This document shows, piece after piece, positions 10,061 through 21,104 of a DNA stretch of 64,000 nucleotides. This stretch comes from Nymphaea colorata. Lineage: Eukaryota; Streptophyta; Magnoliopsida; Nymphaeales; Nymphaeaceae. The notes under the pieces are model-generated. The model did no database searches, was not told the DNA's origin, and saw only the letters and a list, made by a program, of their open reading frames with translations. The stretch spans positions 8,235,353 to 8,299,352 of the forward strand of contig NC_045141.1 in assembly GCF_008831285.2 (NCBI RefSeq), given 5' to 3'. The translations under genes were made by a program, and so were the position numbers. How positions within the stretch are numbered: position 1 is the first letter of the stretch; every line of letters starts with the position of its first letter.

Positions 10061-11030
10061 TTTCTAGCTTTTTTTCTGGGGTTTTTCAATTAAACAACCT
10101 ACACTGCATTTAGAAGAACCGGCCTGTTGGTAGGGCTGCACGATGGCTCGACTCGGCTCAAAAATCTTGTGCTCAAGGTCAAGCTCGAGCTCGAGTCAAC
10201 TACACAAAATCGAGCTCAACATCGACTCACTTAACTTGTTTAGGCGTTAACTTGCATAGGCGTTAACTTGTGTAACTTATGTAAGTGTTAAGGTCGCGTG
10301 TAGGTGTTTAAGCTCGTGCAACTTGCAAAAATTTGTTTTTATCCTCAAAGTTTAAACCAGTGATTCAGTGAACTTGTTTTCGTAATATTATATGGAATAC
10401 TGGTGTGAGTCAAGTCGAGTATAAACGAGTTGTGTTCCTGAAACTCAAACTCGATTCGCATTGGTACTCTATATAACATTTGCCAAAACCATTTCACTGA
10501 ATCACTGGTTTTAACTTTGAGGGGAAATAACAAATTTTCACAGCTTATACGAATTAATGCTTACACGATTTAAATGAGTTAACGCTCACAGGAGTTAAAC
10601 GAGTTAATGCTTACACGAGTTAACACCTAAATGAGTTAAATGGGTTAAACGAGTCAAGTTCCAGCTTGATTTTGTGTAGTCGAGTCGAGCTCGATCATGT
10701 TATGAGGATCTTGACTCAAGTTTGAGCCGAGCTCAAGCTCAAGTTTTTTGAGTTGAATCAAGCTCGAGCTGGCTAATCTCAGGTCCAACTTGTGAAGAAA
10801 AAGTCCTATGAATATGACTATGTTGAAAACTGGGAAGGAAATATGTTTTTAAGGGTTGTGAAGAAAAAGTCTTGTTGATGTAATCGTGCATGCCAACTAA
10901 GTTCCTGGATGTGGAAATAAGAAGTCCATCAAATTAGAAAAAGTCCCATTGATGTGATCTGCGGCCGTGCCGTGAACACCGAGTGTGGAAAACAACAAGC
11001 GATATCACTTGCTTTTCATGAGCACCAGCA
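9834..11030. repeat. Large foldback: inverted arms around a MITE
   Basis: The arm at about 9834-10000 is found inverted at about 10850-11030. Paired words include 'ggtgctcatgaaaagcaagtg' opposite 'cacttgcttttcatgagcacc', and 'ccacactcggtg' opposite 'caccgagtgtgg'. The arms flank the MITE at 10131-10787, which is itself palindromic, giving a nested hairpin of about 1.2 kb. Confidence 0.8.
10131..10787. mobile_element. Palindromic hAT-like MITE
   Basis: The left end TAGGGCTGCACGATGGCTCG resembles the complete element at 1719. The right end is degenerate ('gctcgagctggctaatctcag'). Internally it is one long imperfect inverted repeat: 'cctcaaagtttaaaccagtg' near 10345 pairs with 'cactggttttaactttgagg' near 10505, and 'gagttaa'/'ttaactcg' words pair outside that. 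No 8-bp target duplication is evident. There is no transposase. Confidence 0.65.
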
Positions 11031-12502
11031 TCATTTTTTTTTAAAGTTAACAGCATAAATGCTAGTTCTTTTTGATAAATCCTGTTTCACTTCTTATTTG
11101 GCTTAGTAATCAACTAATCAATTGGTCAAAGCAGGTAAATTTAAACAATCGAGGAAAGGAATAAAATTTTGACAGAAGTCATTAAGAATGTCTTCAAGCT
11201 ATGCAGAATTTGCCAGGTCAATTTTTAAGATATGCAGTTCATTAGCTGATTTATTTATGCCATCTCTTATTGTTAGATGTCATATGCAAAGTCTGGATGA
11301 TGCGAAATGTACATGACCTTGAAGACGATTGAAAGCTCCAATCTGATCACATTTTATTTCACTACAGAAATGACGTTTGGAAAACTTAAGAATGTAGGAA
11401 AACAATCAAAATTTCAAATCTCGAAGACTGATTGAAATGTTCCCATACAAAAGTTCTTAAGTTTTGTCTCCTATATATGGGTCTAGTTGTTTCTAAGTAT
11501 GAGACGATAAGGGCAACGATCAAGAACACAAGTTCATCACGGGAGAAAAAGAACAATCCAAACATATTCTGTAAGTGAGGAACCCCTGGTACAGGTTGAG
11601 TCTTTCTATTTCGACGATGGAAACAATAGGTATGATGTAGGAAGAAGCAGAAGAAAGTATACAAAAGAAAGCAGAATGAACTCATAATACAAGCCTACCC
11701 TGAAACAGAGCCTCTGGGAATTGATCGCATTCCCAGTCAGCCTCAAAGGGAATTGATTACAAGTTAGCACTTCATATCAGAGTGGAGTCAGAAATTTTGT
11801 CTTTAAACTTCAACCTTTAAAGAACACTCTAAGATTAAATTTCAATCTTTAAGGGGCACTTATATGCAAATAAAGTAAATTTGATGGGTCGGTGTGCCTA
11901 CAACGTCAGTGGATCAGAGCCCAATTGGAAGTCTTCTCTTTAATTTGGTAGTCTATTATAGCTTTCATGGATGAATGGTCCCAAAATGCACCTTTGAGAA
12001 ACTTTTGTCCAGCATATGAGGGTGTATCTGTGACACTCAACTCTTTTATCTTTTTCCGTTTTATTCAATTTTTGAAACCCAATACGGAACGGGCCAAAGT
12101 TCTTGCGTATGCTAATACCCTGTCCTAGATGGTGCGTTATAGACACCCAATCCAACCGAAACCGATGGATGGGATGGATGGAATTCCAAGAATATAATAT
12201 GTTGTTACAGAAGTACATCTCCACAAACAAACAGGCGACTAAGTTTACATTTTGTTTTGAGGTCAGTTGGATGAAGGGAACTACACCACAGGGATAAATT
12301 ATCATCACTTTGAGGTCAGTTGGATGAAGGGAACATCTTATAGGAGAATGATGGGGCTTGGATACAGTGATGGGGCAAACCATTCAACACGAGTGGGTGC
12401 TGTCAAAATTAAAACTAAGAAGTGAATCAAGTGAATCATTAACACTTGCTCATGCCGTGAGCTCACTACATGGGGACCTCACACCACTTCAGCGCACACT
12501 TG
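11031..12502. other. Intergenic DNA, nothing recognised
   Basis: AT-rich DNA with only short open frames. The 'gaggtcagttggatgaaggg' word occurs twice (about 12259 and 12312), a small local duplication of about 50 bp. I see no protein family, RNA gene or transposon end. Confidence 0.5.
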
Positions 12503-12853
12503 TAGGGCTATATACGGGCCGAGTCAAAATCGAGCTCGTTCAGCTTGGCTCGAGTTTGAGTTCAGCTATGCAAGGTCAGCTTGAACTCCATGCAATAGAC
12601 CAAGGCACTGCTCAAGCATGACTCTTTTAAGCTTGTTTACCGACTCCCCATTTGACCTGATTTCTTTTTTTGGTTTTAAGTTCGAAAAATTTCAAAAGAA
12701 TGCCTAGAATAATGGTTTACTCAAGTTCAATCAAATCAATTTTATGAAACTCGAACTTGACTTGTTTGTAATCGTGAGTTTTAAGTTAAGCTTGAGCTTA
12801 ACAGAGCAAATTCGAGTCGAGCTTGAGTTGGCTCGACTCGTTTTACAACTCTA
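12503..12853. mobile_element. hAT-like MITE, 351 bp
   Basis: The left end is TAGGGCTATATACGGGCCGA. The right end is GGCTCGACTCGTTTTACAACTCTA, whose complement starts TAGAGTTGTAAAACGAGTCGAGCC. They form an imperfect inverted repeat with the TAG...CTA ends of this family. Subterminal 'gagctcg', 'gcttgagt' and 'ctcgagtt' words match the other members. The flanking 8-mers do not match, so the target duplication has decayed or one end is truncated. Confidence 0.65.
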
Positions 12854-12934
12854 TCCAAATGACACACACAAATGGACTCGTCCCCTTTTTATAATGGTGA
12901 AACATGTCAGTTGGAGTGGGGAAGCTTCAACCTA

Positions 12935-13760
12935 AAGATGTCAATATGTCTGACTTGAATTGAAGGTCCAAGCCAACTACTCCAAAAACATTTGGATGAA
13001 GAAAAGAAATTTACTAATCAACTAAAAAAATCAATAAGATTTGAAATTAAGAACTGACATCCGATTAAATTTAGATTCATATATGTATAAATATCTGAAC
13101 GGATTCAGATTTAGTTATATAAAAATATCCAATTAAATTTTGATTCAGATTCAAACATACAAAAGTATCTGATCAGATCCAGATGGGACGTAATTAAAAT
13201 TCTACATCCAATGCATATATGATTTAGATTCAGATTAGGATGAAAAAAATGGATTTAGATCAGATTCAAATTATGAAATCTGATTTTGGATGAGGAAAAA
13301 AATTAGATTCGGATGAGATTCAGAATGTGGAATCTGACTTCGGATTAAATTTGGATATGACTTTTTTTTCATTTGTTTGGGAGCTCAAAACCAATGGACG
13401 GTTAATAATATATTTTATTTGAATCTGATTCATTGGTATCCCATCCATCCTTGCATTCGATTCAGATAAAAAAAGTTTATATCATATCCGAATCTGATTT
13501 TAAAATCTATATCTGAATCCGATCCGTATCCGATTTATAAGTTATTTTGAATCTGATCCGAATCCAAATTTTAAATTATATCTGAATCTGATCTGGATCC
13601 AAATTTTCAATTATATCCGAATCCGATCCTAATCCAACTTTTAAGTTATATCCGAATCCGATTCGAATCTGACTTTTAAGTTATATCCGAATCCACCAGA
13701 ATCTAATTTATGACTCTTAAACCATATGCAAATCTGATCCAAATTCGATTTATGTATCAA
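12935..13760. repeat. Degenerate CCGAATCCGAT repeat element
   Basis: The right part, about 13500-13745, is an imperfect tandem array of roughly 48-bp units of the type 'ttatatccgaatccgatcc' plus 'gaatccaaatttta'. The left part, about 13050-13340, is rich in the complementary type of word ('gattcagattcaaa', 'ggattaaatttagattc'). The whole therefore forms a loose foldback about 0.7 kb long. Related text with a 'gatatcccta' end occurs at 17565-17665. This looks like a MITE-type element, but I cannot fix its ends. Confidence 0.5.
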
Positions 13761-13825
13761 AAATATATAGTAAACACCAAATGAACTGCCAATATTAACA
13801 TTGGTATAATTGTCAAGCTTATTAA

Positions 13826-13852
13826 GGGAGAGAGAGAATATATATATACATG

Positions 13853-13884
<32 letters not shown>

Positions 13885-13890
13885 TATATA
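13826..13890. repeat. GA/AT microsatellite
   Basis: A short GA tract (about 13826-13838) is followed by alternating TA dinucleotides with rare TACATG interruptions to 13890. The ARM-repeat remnant begins immediately after it. Confidence 0.9.
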
Positions 13891-14375
13891 CCCAAGTTAT
13901 CAAAAGCTGTTTTTGGGAGTTCTAGCCAAGTTATCAGCCTGCCAAGAGAACAAAAAGCACATAGCAAGAGCAGGTGCTGTCCCTCACGTTCTTGATTTAT
14001 CAGCCTACATCTCTACCCTCATTAGGGAAAGCTGCACCGTGATCCTTGAGTGGCTTGTGGCAAGCAGTTGAATTCAATTTCTTGTTGATGCATGTGCTGT
14101 TGCTTTAGGCCTGCAACCTATAGTCACCAACTTGCTACACTTTCTGCAAAATCCAATTTCAAACCATGTGCTTAGGAAGCTAGCTTTAGGGGCATTAGTT
14201 GGTATATGGAGATCAAGGGAAGAATCTGTAAACAAAGCTTTCTCTTATGCTAAGGGCATTTCTATTATTCTGCCTCTCCTAAAAGACACGAACTTTGAAA
14301 CATTGAAATCCAAGAAATGGCCATTAACTTGGTGTTCTGCTTCTGTGGGTGCTCTGCAAATAGCAAAATGAAAAT
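13891..14375 (+). pseudogene. ARM-repeat protein fragment (pseudogene)
   Basis: The translation begins VLAKLSACQENKKHIARAG, an armadillo-type helical repeat. It continues through VLDLS...IRESCTVILEWLV, hits a stop near 14071, and resumes in another frame with FLVDACAVALGLQPIVTNLL, FLQNPISNHVLRKLALGALV and ISIILPLLKDTNFE. A further frame change gives IQEMAINLVFCFC, the next ARM helix. These words resemble plant armadillo/U-box-type repeat proteins. Only about 160 residues remain, there is no start, and at least two frame disruptions exist. No U-box is present in the window. The family call rests on remembered similarity. An adjacent AT tract marks the 5' edge. Confidence 0.65.
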
Positions 14376-15345
14376 CATTGGGTAAGAAAGAGAAAGGGGA
14401 CAGCAGATTGGTAGGTTTGGAACTTCACATTTTTAAAATGAATACATACACCTTAGATTCTCGCACATTTTCGTTCCTATTTCCCCAAAAACACAGCTTG
14501 TTCGCACGTTTCTAGGCCCCATCTCTCTATTGATTCTTGCAGATTGATGTAAAATTAGCTTAGTGATAAGGAAAGACCAGAAATTTCTAGCAGCCAAACA
14601 CTACAGCAGATATGTATAAAGGCTTAAAATCATCTTTTGTGAATTCGTTAACCTTTCCGATTCAACGCATAGAAAATATCGACAAAGTAGACCAGCAAGA
14701 TTTTGTTAAGAAAATGGAAAGAGATCACGCTTCCATTAACTTTGCAAACAACTCATGCACGACATGACACCCTAGTTTCTTGCCCATCAAATTTCAGAAA
14801 AGAAGAGATAGAAATAAGACCCATTTTGAAATTAAGGAAGGGGAAAGTTTGGGATCTCAACTTCAAGTCTGGACAACAAAATAGAGAAGAATCCGATGGA
14901 GAGGATCATACTGCAGGGAAACGAGTGCTGAGTTTCTTCCTCATCTTGCCTCCTCCAATCCCTTATTCCTTTGCAGTGACTTGAGCTGCGTCCACCTGAC
15001 ACCCTACCGACATATGTTAGAGAAAACAAAAATGCAAAAATAGATAGAAAGCAAGAGAGAACTACATGTAGGCAGGAAGCTTGCCTTCTTTTCTGCAGGA
15101 TGAAGGAAGACATCGCCTCGCCAGTGGCCACCTGAAACCTTGAATCGCCAGCCACCTCCTGAAACCATGAAGGCTGAAGGGGAGCTGCCGTCGGCTGCAA
15201 AGTAATGATCTTAAGAGTTAGGGTTGCATCTAGGGGCAAAAACTTTCGAAACCAGGAAAAATGAAAAGGGAAAAGTTACTTTCCCGCCTGAGACAAGGGG
15301 TTTGGGATCCGTTTTTTAATTAAAAAATAAGTATGTAAAAATTGC
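14376..15345. other. Intergenic DNA, unrecognised minus-strand open frame
   Basis: A 135-codon open frame lies on the minus strand at 15239-14832. It includes a hydrophobic run (VVLSCFLSIFAFLFSLTYV) but shows no family motif, and nothing around it suggests a gene. It may be chance. The rest has no visible feature. Confidence 0.35.
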
Positions 15346-15535
15346 TACCCATTTTCGAGCCTAGTCGAGCTTTAACAGTTCGAGTTTAGTGAACTCGAAC
15401 TCAACTCGATTATTTGAACGAGTCAACTCATGAACTCGATCTTGACTCATTCCACAAATGATGTAGCTCGAACTCGTTCAGAGGCTGAGCTTTAACAAGT
15501 CGAGCTCAAGCAGCTCGACTCATTGTTCACCCCTA
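15346..15535. mobile_element. Short GAGCTCGA-type MITE fragment
   Basis: The right end TGTTCACCCCTA is the inverted form of TAGGGGTGAACA, the same terminus type as the element at 35849. Inside, 'gagctttaaca' and 'ctcgaactcaactcgatt' words form an imperfect palindrome. The left end is degenerate ('ctacccattttcgagcc') and the flanks do not show a target duplication. Confidence 0.55.
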
Positions 15536-18500
15536 TAGACTGACAACCAATCGTCTTCAATAACATACATCAAACCACCAATAAGAAGGAATTTTTTTTT
15601 AGAAGCAAAGAGCAAAGGGTGGGAAGCTTCTTTGTCTCTATTTTTTAATTCTTTTAATACATGCTTGATTTCTTAATATTTTTCAAAATTTATTTTTATA
15701 ATCAAAATACATTTCAAATTAGGTGTGCTTGGGCCCATTTCAAATATGTACGAAATGTTTAATAAATATTTGTATTATATGTGTGTGTGTGTGCATTTCA
15801 ACAAGTCAAATTTTTTTTACTGAATTTGACTATAAATTGCTTTATATTTTGAACTTTTATATTTTCATATTTTCTTTTTATGAACAAATATTTTTTTCTT
15901 CATTTTCACCTGGTTGGTTAAGATGTTTTAACTGTTAGCTTATCAATTTTCTCAACAAGTTCATGAACATAATTTATCATATTTGACTTCTATGTCTTCA
16001 AATTGTTTAAGGATACGTTAAATTATTTTCACATATCTTTTTTGATAAATTCTCTTTTTTTAAATACTTGTCGAAAGCAAATAGTATATTGAACTTTGAT
16101 TGGTCTATTGAACAACTAGTATGTTTGACTTTCATACTTTTTTTCACATTGATTGTGCAGATTGAACATTGATTGGTCAATTTTTAAATAAAAACATATA
16201 TTTAATTGAGTAAACTATTATTTTGTGATGATCTCTTATTAAGAATTATTAAATCAGGTAAGCCATATTATTTTCAATTTAAAAAAGACTTATTTAATGT
16301 ATTGAAATAATTTGTGTTACATCCGCAAGAAGAGTGTTCAATTATATATCACATAATTCATTAGTCTTCTTAGTTTTATTGCAATAAATGTTTTATATGT
16401 CACATAATTTATTAAATCAAACAATTTGTTGTTTTCATATTAGTTAAAAAGTTTTTGTTTTCAAATTTGTAAATTATGTGTTATATATCAAATATCTATG
16501 ACTTTTGGATAGATGTTATGATTATACAAAATAACTTACTTGATTGATTAAATAAGTAATTGTTAATTTGATAAATAAAACTTTTTTATGAGTTCAACAG
16601 TTTTTTCATATTAAAATATCTATTTGAGATTATGCACAGTGAAGTATATTTTTTGCTATCAACTTTTTTTTTTAGTTTTCATAAGAAACATTGATTAACA
16701 TATTACATTTACATGGTCAAATTGCACAAACATAATTATATTAATTAAAGTACATTGTTTGGTACTTATGTTCAAGAAGCAACTTCTTTGGTTTCTGTCA
16801 AATTCCGACTTTATGAGCCTCAAAAATTTGAAATTGGTCTGATAACTACAAAAAAACACCATAAGCCTTTGCTATAGTCACCATAAACTATGGCTATGTG
16901 ATCATTATTGCTAATGCTTAGTTGCAAGGTGTTTTTAGGGGTCATTTTTTAAACAAATTTATCATCAATCAATTTTTGACGTCGATCAATTTTAATTCCT
17001 AGAGGTCCCTCATACGTCAATACCAATAATTTTTTTTTTTGAAACATGTAATTTTTTAAATATATAATATAGATATTCTCGCAACTAATTTGACAAAACG
17101 GTCCATTAAAAAATTTGTAGTTCTAAAAGTGTCTTTTTCATATTTTTTAAAATGCCCATTTTGTTGAATTTCTTGATTGAAGTTTTCTTTATTATTTCCA
17201 ATTAAATAAATAAATTATTTAAGATCTCCTATTTAGTTGATGCCTTAACTATAATGGTTTGCTTGATTACAAAAAAGTGTTTAATTAAATAAAATATTAA
17301 TTAATTAATTAATTTTATATGATATTTTAAATATTATAAGTTAAATGGTGTATATGGTAACTATAGAGCTATTATTATATGCAACTCCAAGAAACTCATT
17401 TGCTTTTAGTGAAATACCTTCATATAAAATTCATATTCTTTTTTTGTCATAATGTTAACTAAGTGGGTTTGGCTAGACCTTATGCCCAATCCTCTACCAT
17501 TGACATAGGTTACAACTTCAAAACCTATTGTCACCAACTCAAGCTCCCACCAGATATTTATTTAAAACCGAATTCGATCTGATTTTGTTAACCGGATGGT
17601 AAATTCCTTACCATATCTGAAATTTTTAAAAGTAATTCGGATGGATCCAAGTCTGATCCGTTGATATCCCTACCTTTGGGGAACTCCTTGAGCGCTCTAA
17701 CTTCATCTCTCTTCCTTCATTTATTTTTCTCTCTCTCTTTGAACACTTCTTCATCTTCAAACTTTGGATTCTCCTTCTTTTCTAACCTTCATCTTCAATG
17801 AGTAGAAAGGGGAGCACGTGGAGACCCTTGGAAAGCTTCTTCAACACGTGAGAGTTTTCTTTTTTCATTGTCTGATTAAAGTAATGGACTCATCTATTCT
17901 TGAACTCTACCATCTCAAGGTATGTAGCATCACTTTCTTCTAATCTTCCCTTCATCATCTCCCCATGGCCATGTAAGTGAGCTCTTGAAATTTCCTCCTC
18001 AAAGCCAAGAGCCACTTTTGAGTGCATTGGAAGTATGAGCAATGTTAAGCCAAGTCTTGTTTGTTTGATGAATTCAAATAGGCACGATATGTGTTTTGTT
18101 CAACCTTCAATTGAGTGTATGCCTTCGTTATATCACTACAGACAATATGCATGTATAGCAAGTTGAATTTTGAGTTTGGGGCTTGTCCAACCCAAGAAAA
18201 ACACTATGAATATATAGATGTTAAAATGCATTTTGATATCAATTAGATCTACATTCTGTTGATAAAATACCTATTGGTTGTCCTGTTAGTAGCCTTAGAA
18301 GTGTGATCCACCTTTAAAAGTGTCTTCCCAACGGGATTTAAGAACAAGAGGAGCACTCTTTATTGATAGTTGTTTTTTTTTCTGAAGTTAGTCTATCTCC
18401 CACACCCAATGGTGGGAGAGACATACTCTTTTTGCAATAATAAATGAAATATTTTCAACTTCGTCTTTATATATAATATATGTATATATATCTTATTTTT

Positions 18501-19489
18501 AAAAGGACTTCGAAAATAAGTTCTCCCTCAGGAGGTTATGGAGACTTAGCCAAGCCTCTCCCCTGAGCCCAAGTTTCTCTATTGCCTACATAAAATACTG
18601 AAGTTGAAATTTTCAAAATTATCTCCTAAATCTTAATTTCTATACAAAAATAAAAGAGGGGTTAAAATATCTTGTTATTAGATCCTTTTTCTTCCTTCTT
18701 TTCTTCGCTCTTTCTTATTTTGTCTTTTTTTTAGAATATTTATATCTCTCTGATTATTCCTCTAAATCTATCTTTTATTCGTTTTCCTTTCTCTATTTCT
18801 TCTCTCCCTTAAAAATTTTTACGTCTCTCTCTCTCTTTGTGACGCACACACACACACATATTTTTCTCTTAAACTCTCTTGCTCATCTACTAGTTTTCTC
18901 TTTATTTCTTTCCCATTTCTTATAAATCTTTATTTCTCTCTCTCTTAATTTTCTCTTAAAAATCTCTTGCTCTTTTACAGGTTATTCTCTGTCTATATTT
19001 TCTCTCTCTTAAAAATATTTGTATATATATATATATATATATCTCTTTCTGTTTTGAACAAGGTTTATGAAATACTTTCCTTTAAAAAGAATTTCCTTCC
19101 TTCGCTTTATAAAGTTTTAACTTCGTTACCAAGTATCAGAACACATACAGGTTGAAGATGATGTTCGAGTCAATATGAAAGGCATTGAGAATGAACTTAG
19201 CCATAGGATTAGTTATCCCTGGTAAAGATGTTGGGAATAGCCAAGCCTGGTACCAACAGGCCAGTCCCTTTTTTGTTCTTTTGAAAATAAAAATAATTTT
19301 TTAATACACTCCAAAAACAAAACCTAAAAAATTTTAGGATGCCAATAACCTATTTGCACATAAGGCAATATCAGGCTGGGTGATGGTCATAGATAGCAAT
19401 GCTTCCACAATACTTCATTATAAAGCAGCAGCCTTGGACATTGAGTTGTTACCAGCAAATAATGTTATGAATGTGGCCATCAGCGTGTT
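15536..19489. other. AT-rich gene-free stretch
   Basis: About 4 kb of AT-rich DNA without a convincing open frame. It holds short TG (about 15779-15792), CT (about 18820-18860) and AT (19021-19041) tracts. The sequence 'ctacaaaaaaacaccataag' at about 16848 recalls a CACTA-type terminus but has no partner. At 17565-17665 a small piece ending 'ttgatatcccta' belongs to the CCGAATCCGAT-type element. No exon of a known family is visible. Confidence 0.5.
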
Positions 19490-20279
19490 CATGGGTTTGG
19501 CTTCATGCATTCTTGCATGCTTGAAAAGAATGAAGATATTACTTTCTTTGAGATAACACCAAGCTTCCTCTTAACATTGGTGGAGGATTCACTTCATGGG
19601 AAATAGAATGAGGATTTTTCAAGTTTCATTTTTGGTTGTGGGGGGAGGGGTCTTCTGTTTAACAAACAGGGCCATTTTGGTCTTTTTGATCATTTTTAGT
19701 CCATAACACATGGTCCTTTGTTAGAGGGCCATTACATATAACATGCTTCAATAACACAATGTTGCTCATAGCATATAATTATCATCCTCCTCATTCAAGG
19801 GCTTTTCTTTTATAAAATTGGACTTCAGTGCAAAACTTACTGGAATTGTTCATTTTCAGTCATTCTTCTTGTTGTGCATTTTTTTGGTAGGTTTGAGAAA
19901 TTATGCTGAGCATATAGTACATCAAAATTTTTGACAATTGAAAGGATTTGTGTGGACCGTGGCTAATGAGGTGTCCTTACTTAGAATAAGGCACAAACTG
20001 CAATAATGGACAAAGTTCCAAGCCTCTCTAACGTAACTTGCACTAGAAATGTGTGAGTTGATCTACAAGATTGTTCACCCAGATGCCTTAGGAATAGAAC
20101 ACACAGGCATATTAAGCGCAACTGTAATTGAGCAATGCAAGTGAGAGCTGTCAATGAAAGCAATCAAACTACATTTCCACCTCCAACTATTTTAGCCAAT
20201 GGTTGGCGCCCTGGAATTAAATCTCATTCTATCTATGGATATATTTGAATTGTCCTTCTATCATTCTTGTCTTTTGTCG

Positions 20280-20608
20280 TATCCTTCTCAGCCCTACAAC
20301 CACTTCCTTCATGTCCATTCTCTCACTTGGAGACACCCTTGAACATGACAAGCCTATCTCCATGATCATCACCAGCAGATCATTCATAGCAGCTGATCTT
20401 TCAGCTGGAGTAATATTGCTCTAATTCAAAAGATGGCTGTCAATGACATCTAAAATTGCAACAGGAAATGCTTCTGCCACCCATTGCCTCAAAGTAAAAT
20501 CCCCATCAAACTATTCATCAGTAGGCTTTCTTCATGTAAACACCTCAAGGAGGAGAATTCCATAGCAGTAGACATCGGCCTTGGTGGACACCTTTCCAGC
20601 CATCCCAA
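20280..20608 (-). pseudogene. Receptor kinase exon 2 duplicate (pseudogene)
   Basis: On the minus strand this reads GMAGKVSTKADVYCYGILLL, then words matching the C-lobe of the kinase (FTLRQWVAEAFPVAILDVI, IMEIGLSCSRVSPSERMDMK). Three codons are stops: after EVFT, after PTDE and after SHLLN. The intron acceptor AG just upstream (coding strand) of the first codon is intact. No first exon, LRR or signal peptide lies within reach, so this is an exon-only relic of the segmental duplication. Confidence 0.9.
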
Positions 20609-20821
20609 ATTCTAATTCAACCATTCAACAATATTAGACATGAATAGCAAGCAGAATATAATTGGCTATTGCTCATCTATGATACAATTCCACTAATTTG
20701 TTTTGGGCAAGAAGCCTGGAAATTAATAGACTCAAGATCAATTGAACCCCGAATCCTGCCTTTCTCTTGTTGTATTCTCATATATACATCTAAAAAAGAA
20801 TAACAGATTATGATTTGGAAC

Positions 20822-21072
20822 TAGACATGGTGTGCCGCCAGATAGGGCCCGGGTTCGAGCCCGCCAGATCGGGCCCAGGTCAGCCTAACGGGGGCCCAAT
20901 CCGTCCCGATAATTTTAAATATTAATTTTATTTTATTAATATATATATATTTTTATTTAAAATATATTTTACATTAAAAAATTATTTTGTATTTAAAAAA
21001 TATTTTTTTATGTAACCGTGCTGGGCCTTGGCTCGGATGTCAAACATCGGGTTGACCCAATGCCCAGGTCTA
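20822..21072. mobile_element. hAT-like MITE with GC-rich terminus, 251 bp
   Basis: The element starts TAGACATGG and ends CCCAGGTCTA, an imperfect terminal inverted repeat. Flanking 8-mers are tttggaac at 20814-20821 and tttcgaac at 21073-21080 (7 of 8 match). The paralogous position near 5198 reads tttagaactgaag without the insert, which proves both the ends and the 8-bp target duplication. The left subterminal region is very GC-rich ('gggcccgggttcgagcccgcc'); the centre is A/T-rich ('attttaaatattaattttat'). No transposase is present. Confidence 0.9.
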
Positions 21073-21104
21073 TTTCGAACTGAAGTCCTATGTATATGAT
21101 CGGT

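Larger units (their letters stand above)
19490..21100. repeat. Segmental duplication, copy B
   Basis: Direct copy of 3826-5218. The order is preserved: the 390-bp spacer unit, the 3' flank, the second kinase exon, the end of the intron. The match resumes after a 251-bp MITE and ends near 21100. Copy B has a single spacer unit where copy A's region has two in tandem. It carries only the second exon, so the duplication ends inside the kinase intron. Confidence 0.85.

Noticed and set aside
13641-13995. ORFs rich in Ile/Tyr across 13.8 kb
   Set aside because: The IYIYIY runs come from the TA microsatellite; only the part after 13891 on the plus strand has ARM-repeat similarity.
16840-16900. CACTA transposon terminus
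   Set aside because: Only one CTACAAAAAAA-like word is present, with no opposite end, 3-bp duplication or transposase.
20840-20880. tRNA-like B-box text ('gggttcgagcccgcc')
   Set aside because: There is no 7-bp acceptor stem, anticodon arm or CCA-side context, and it lies within the GC-rich terminus of a proven MITE.
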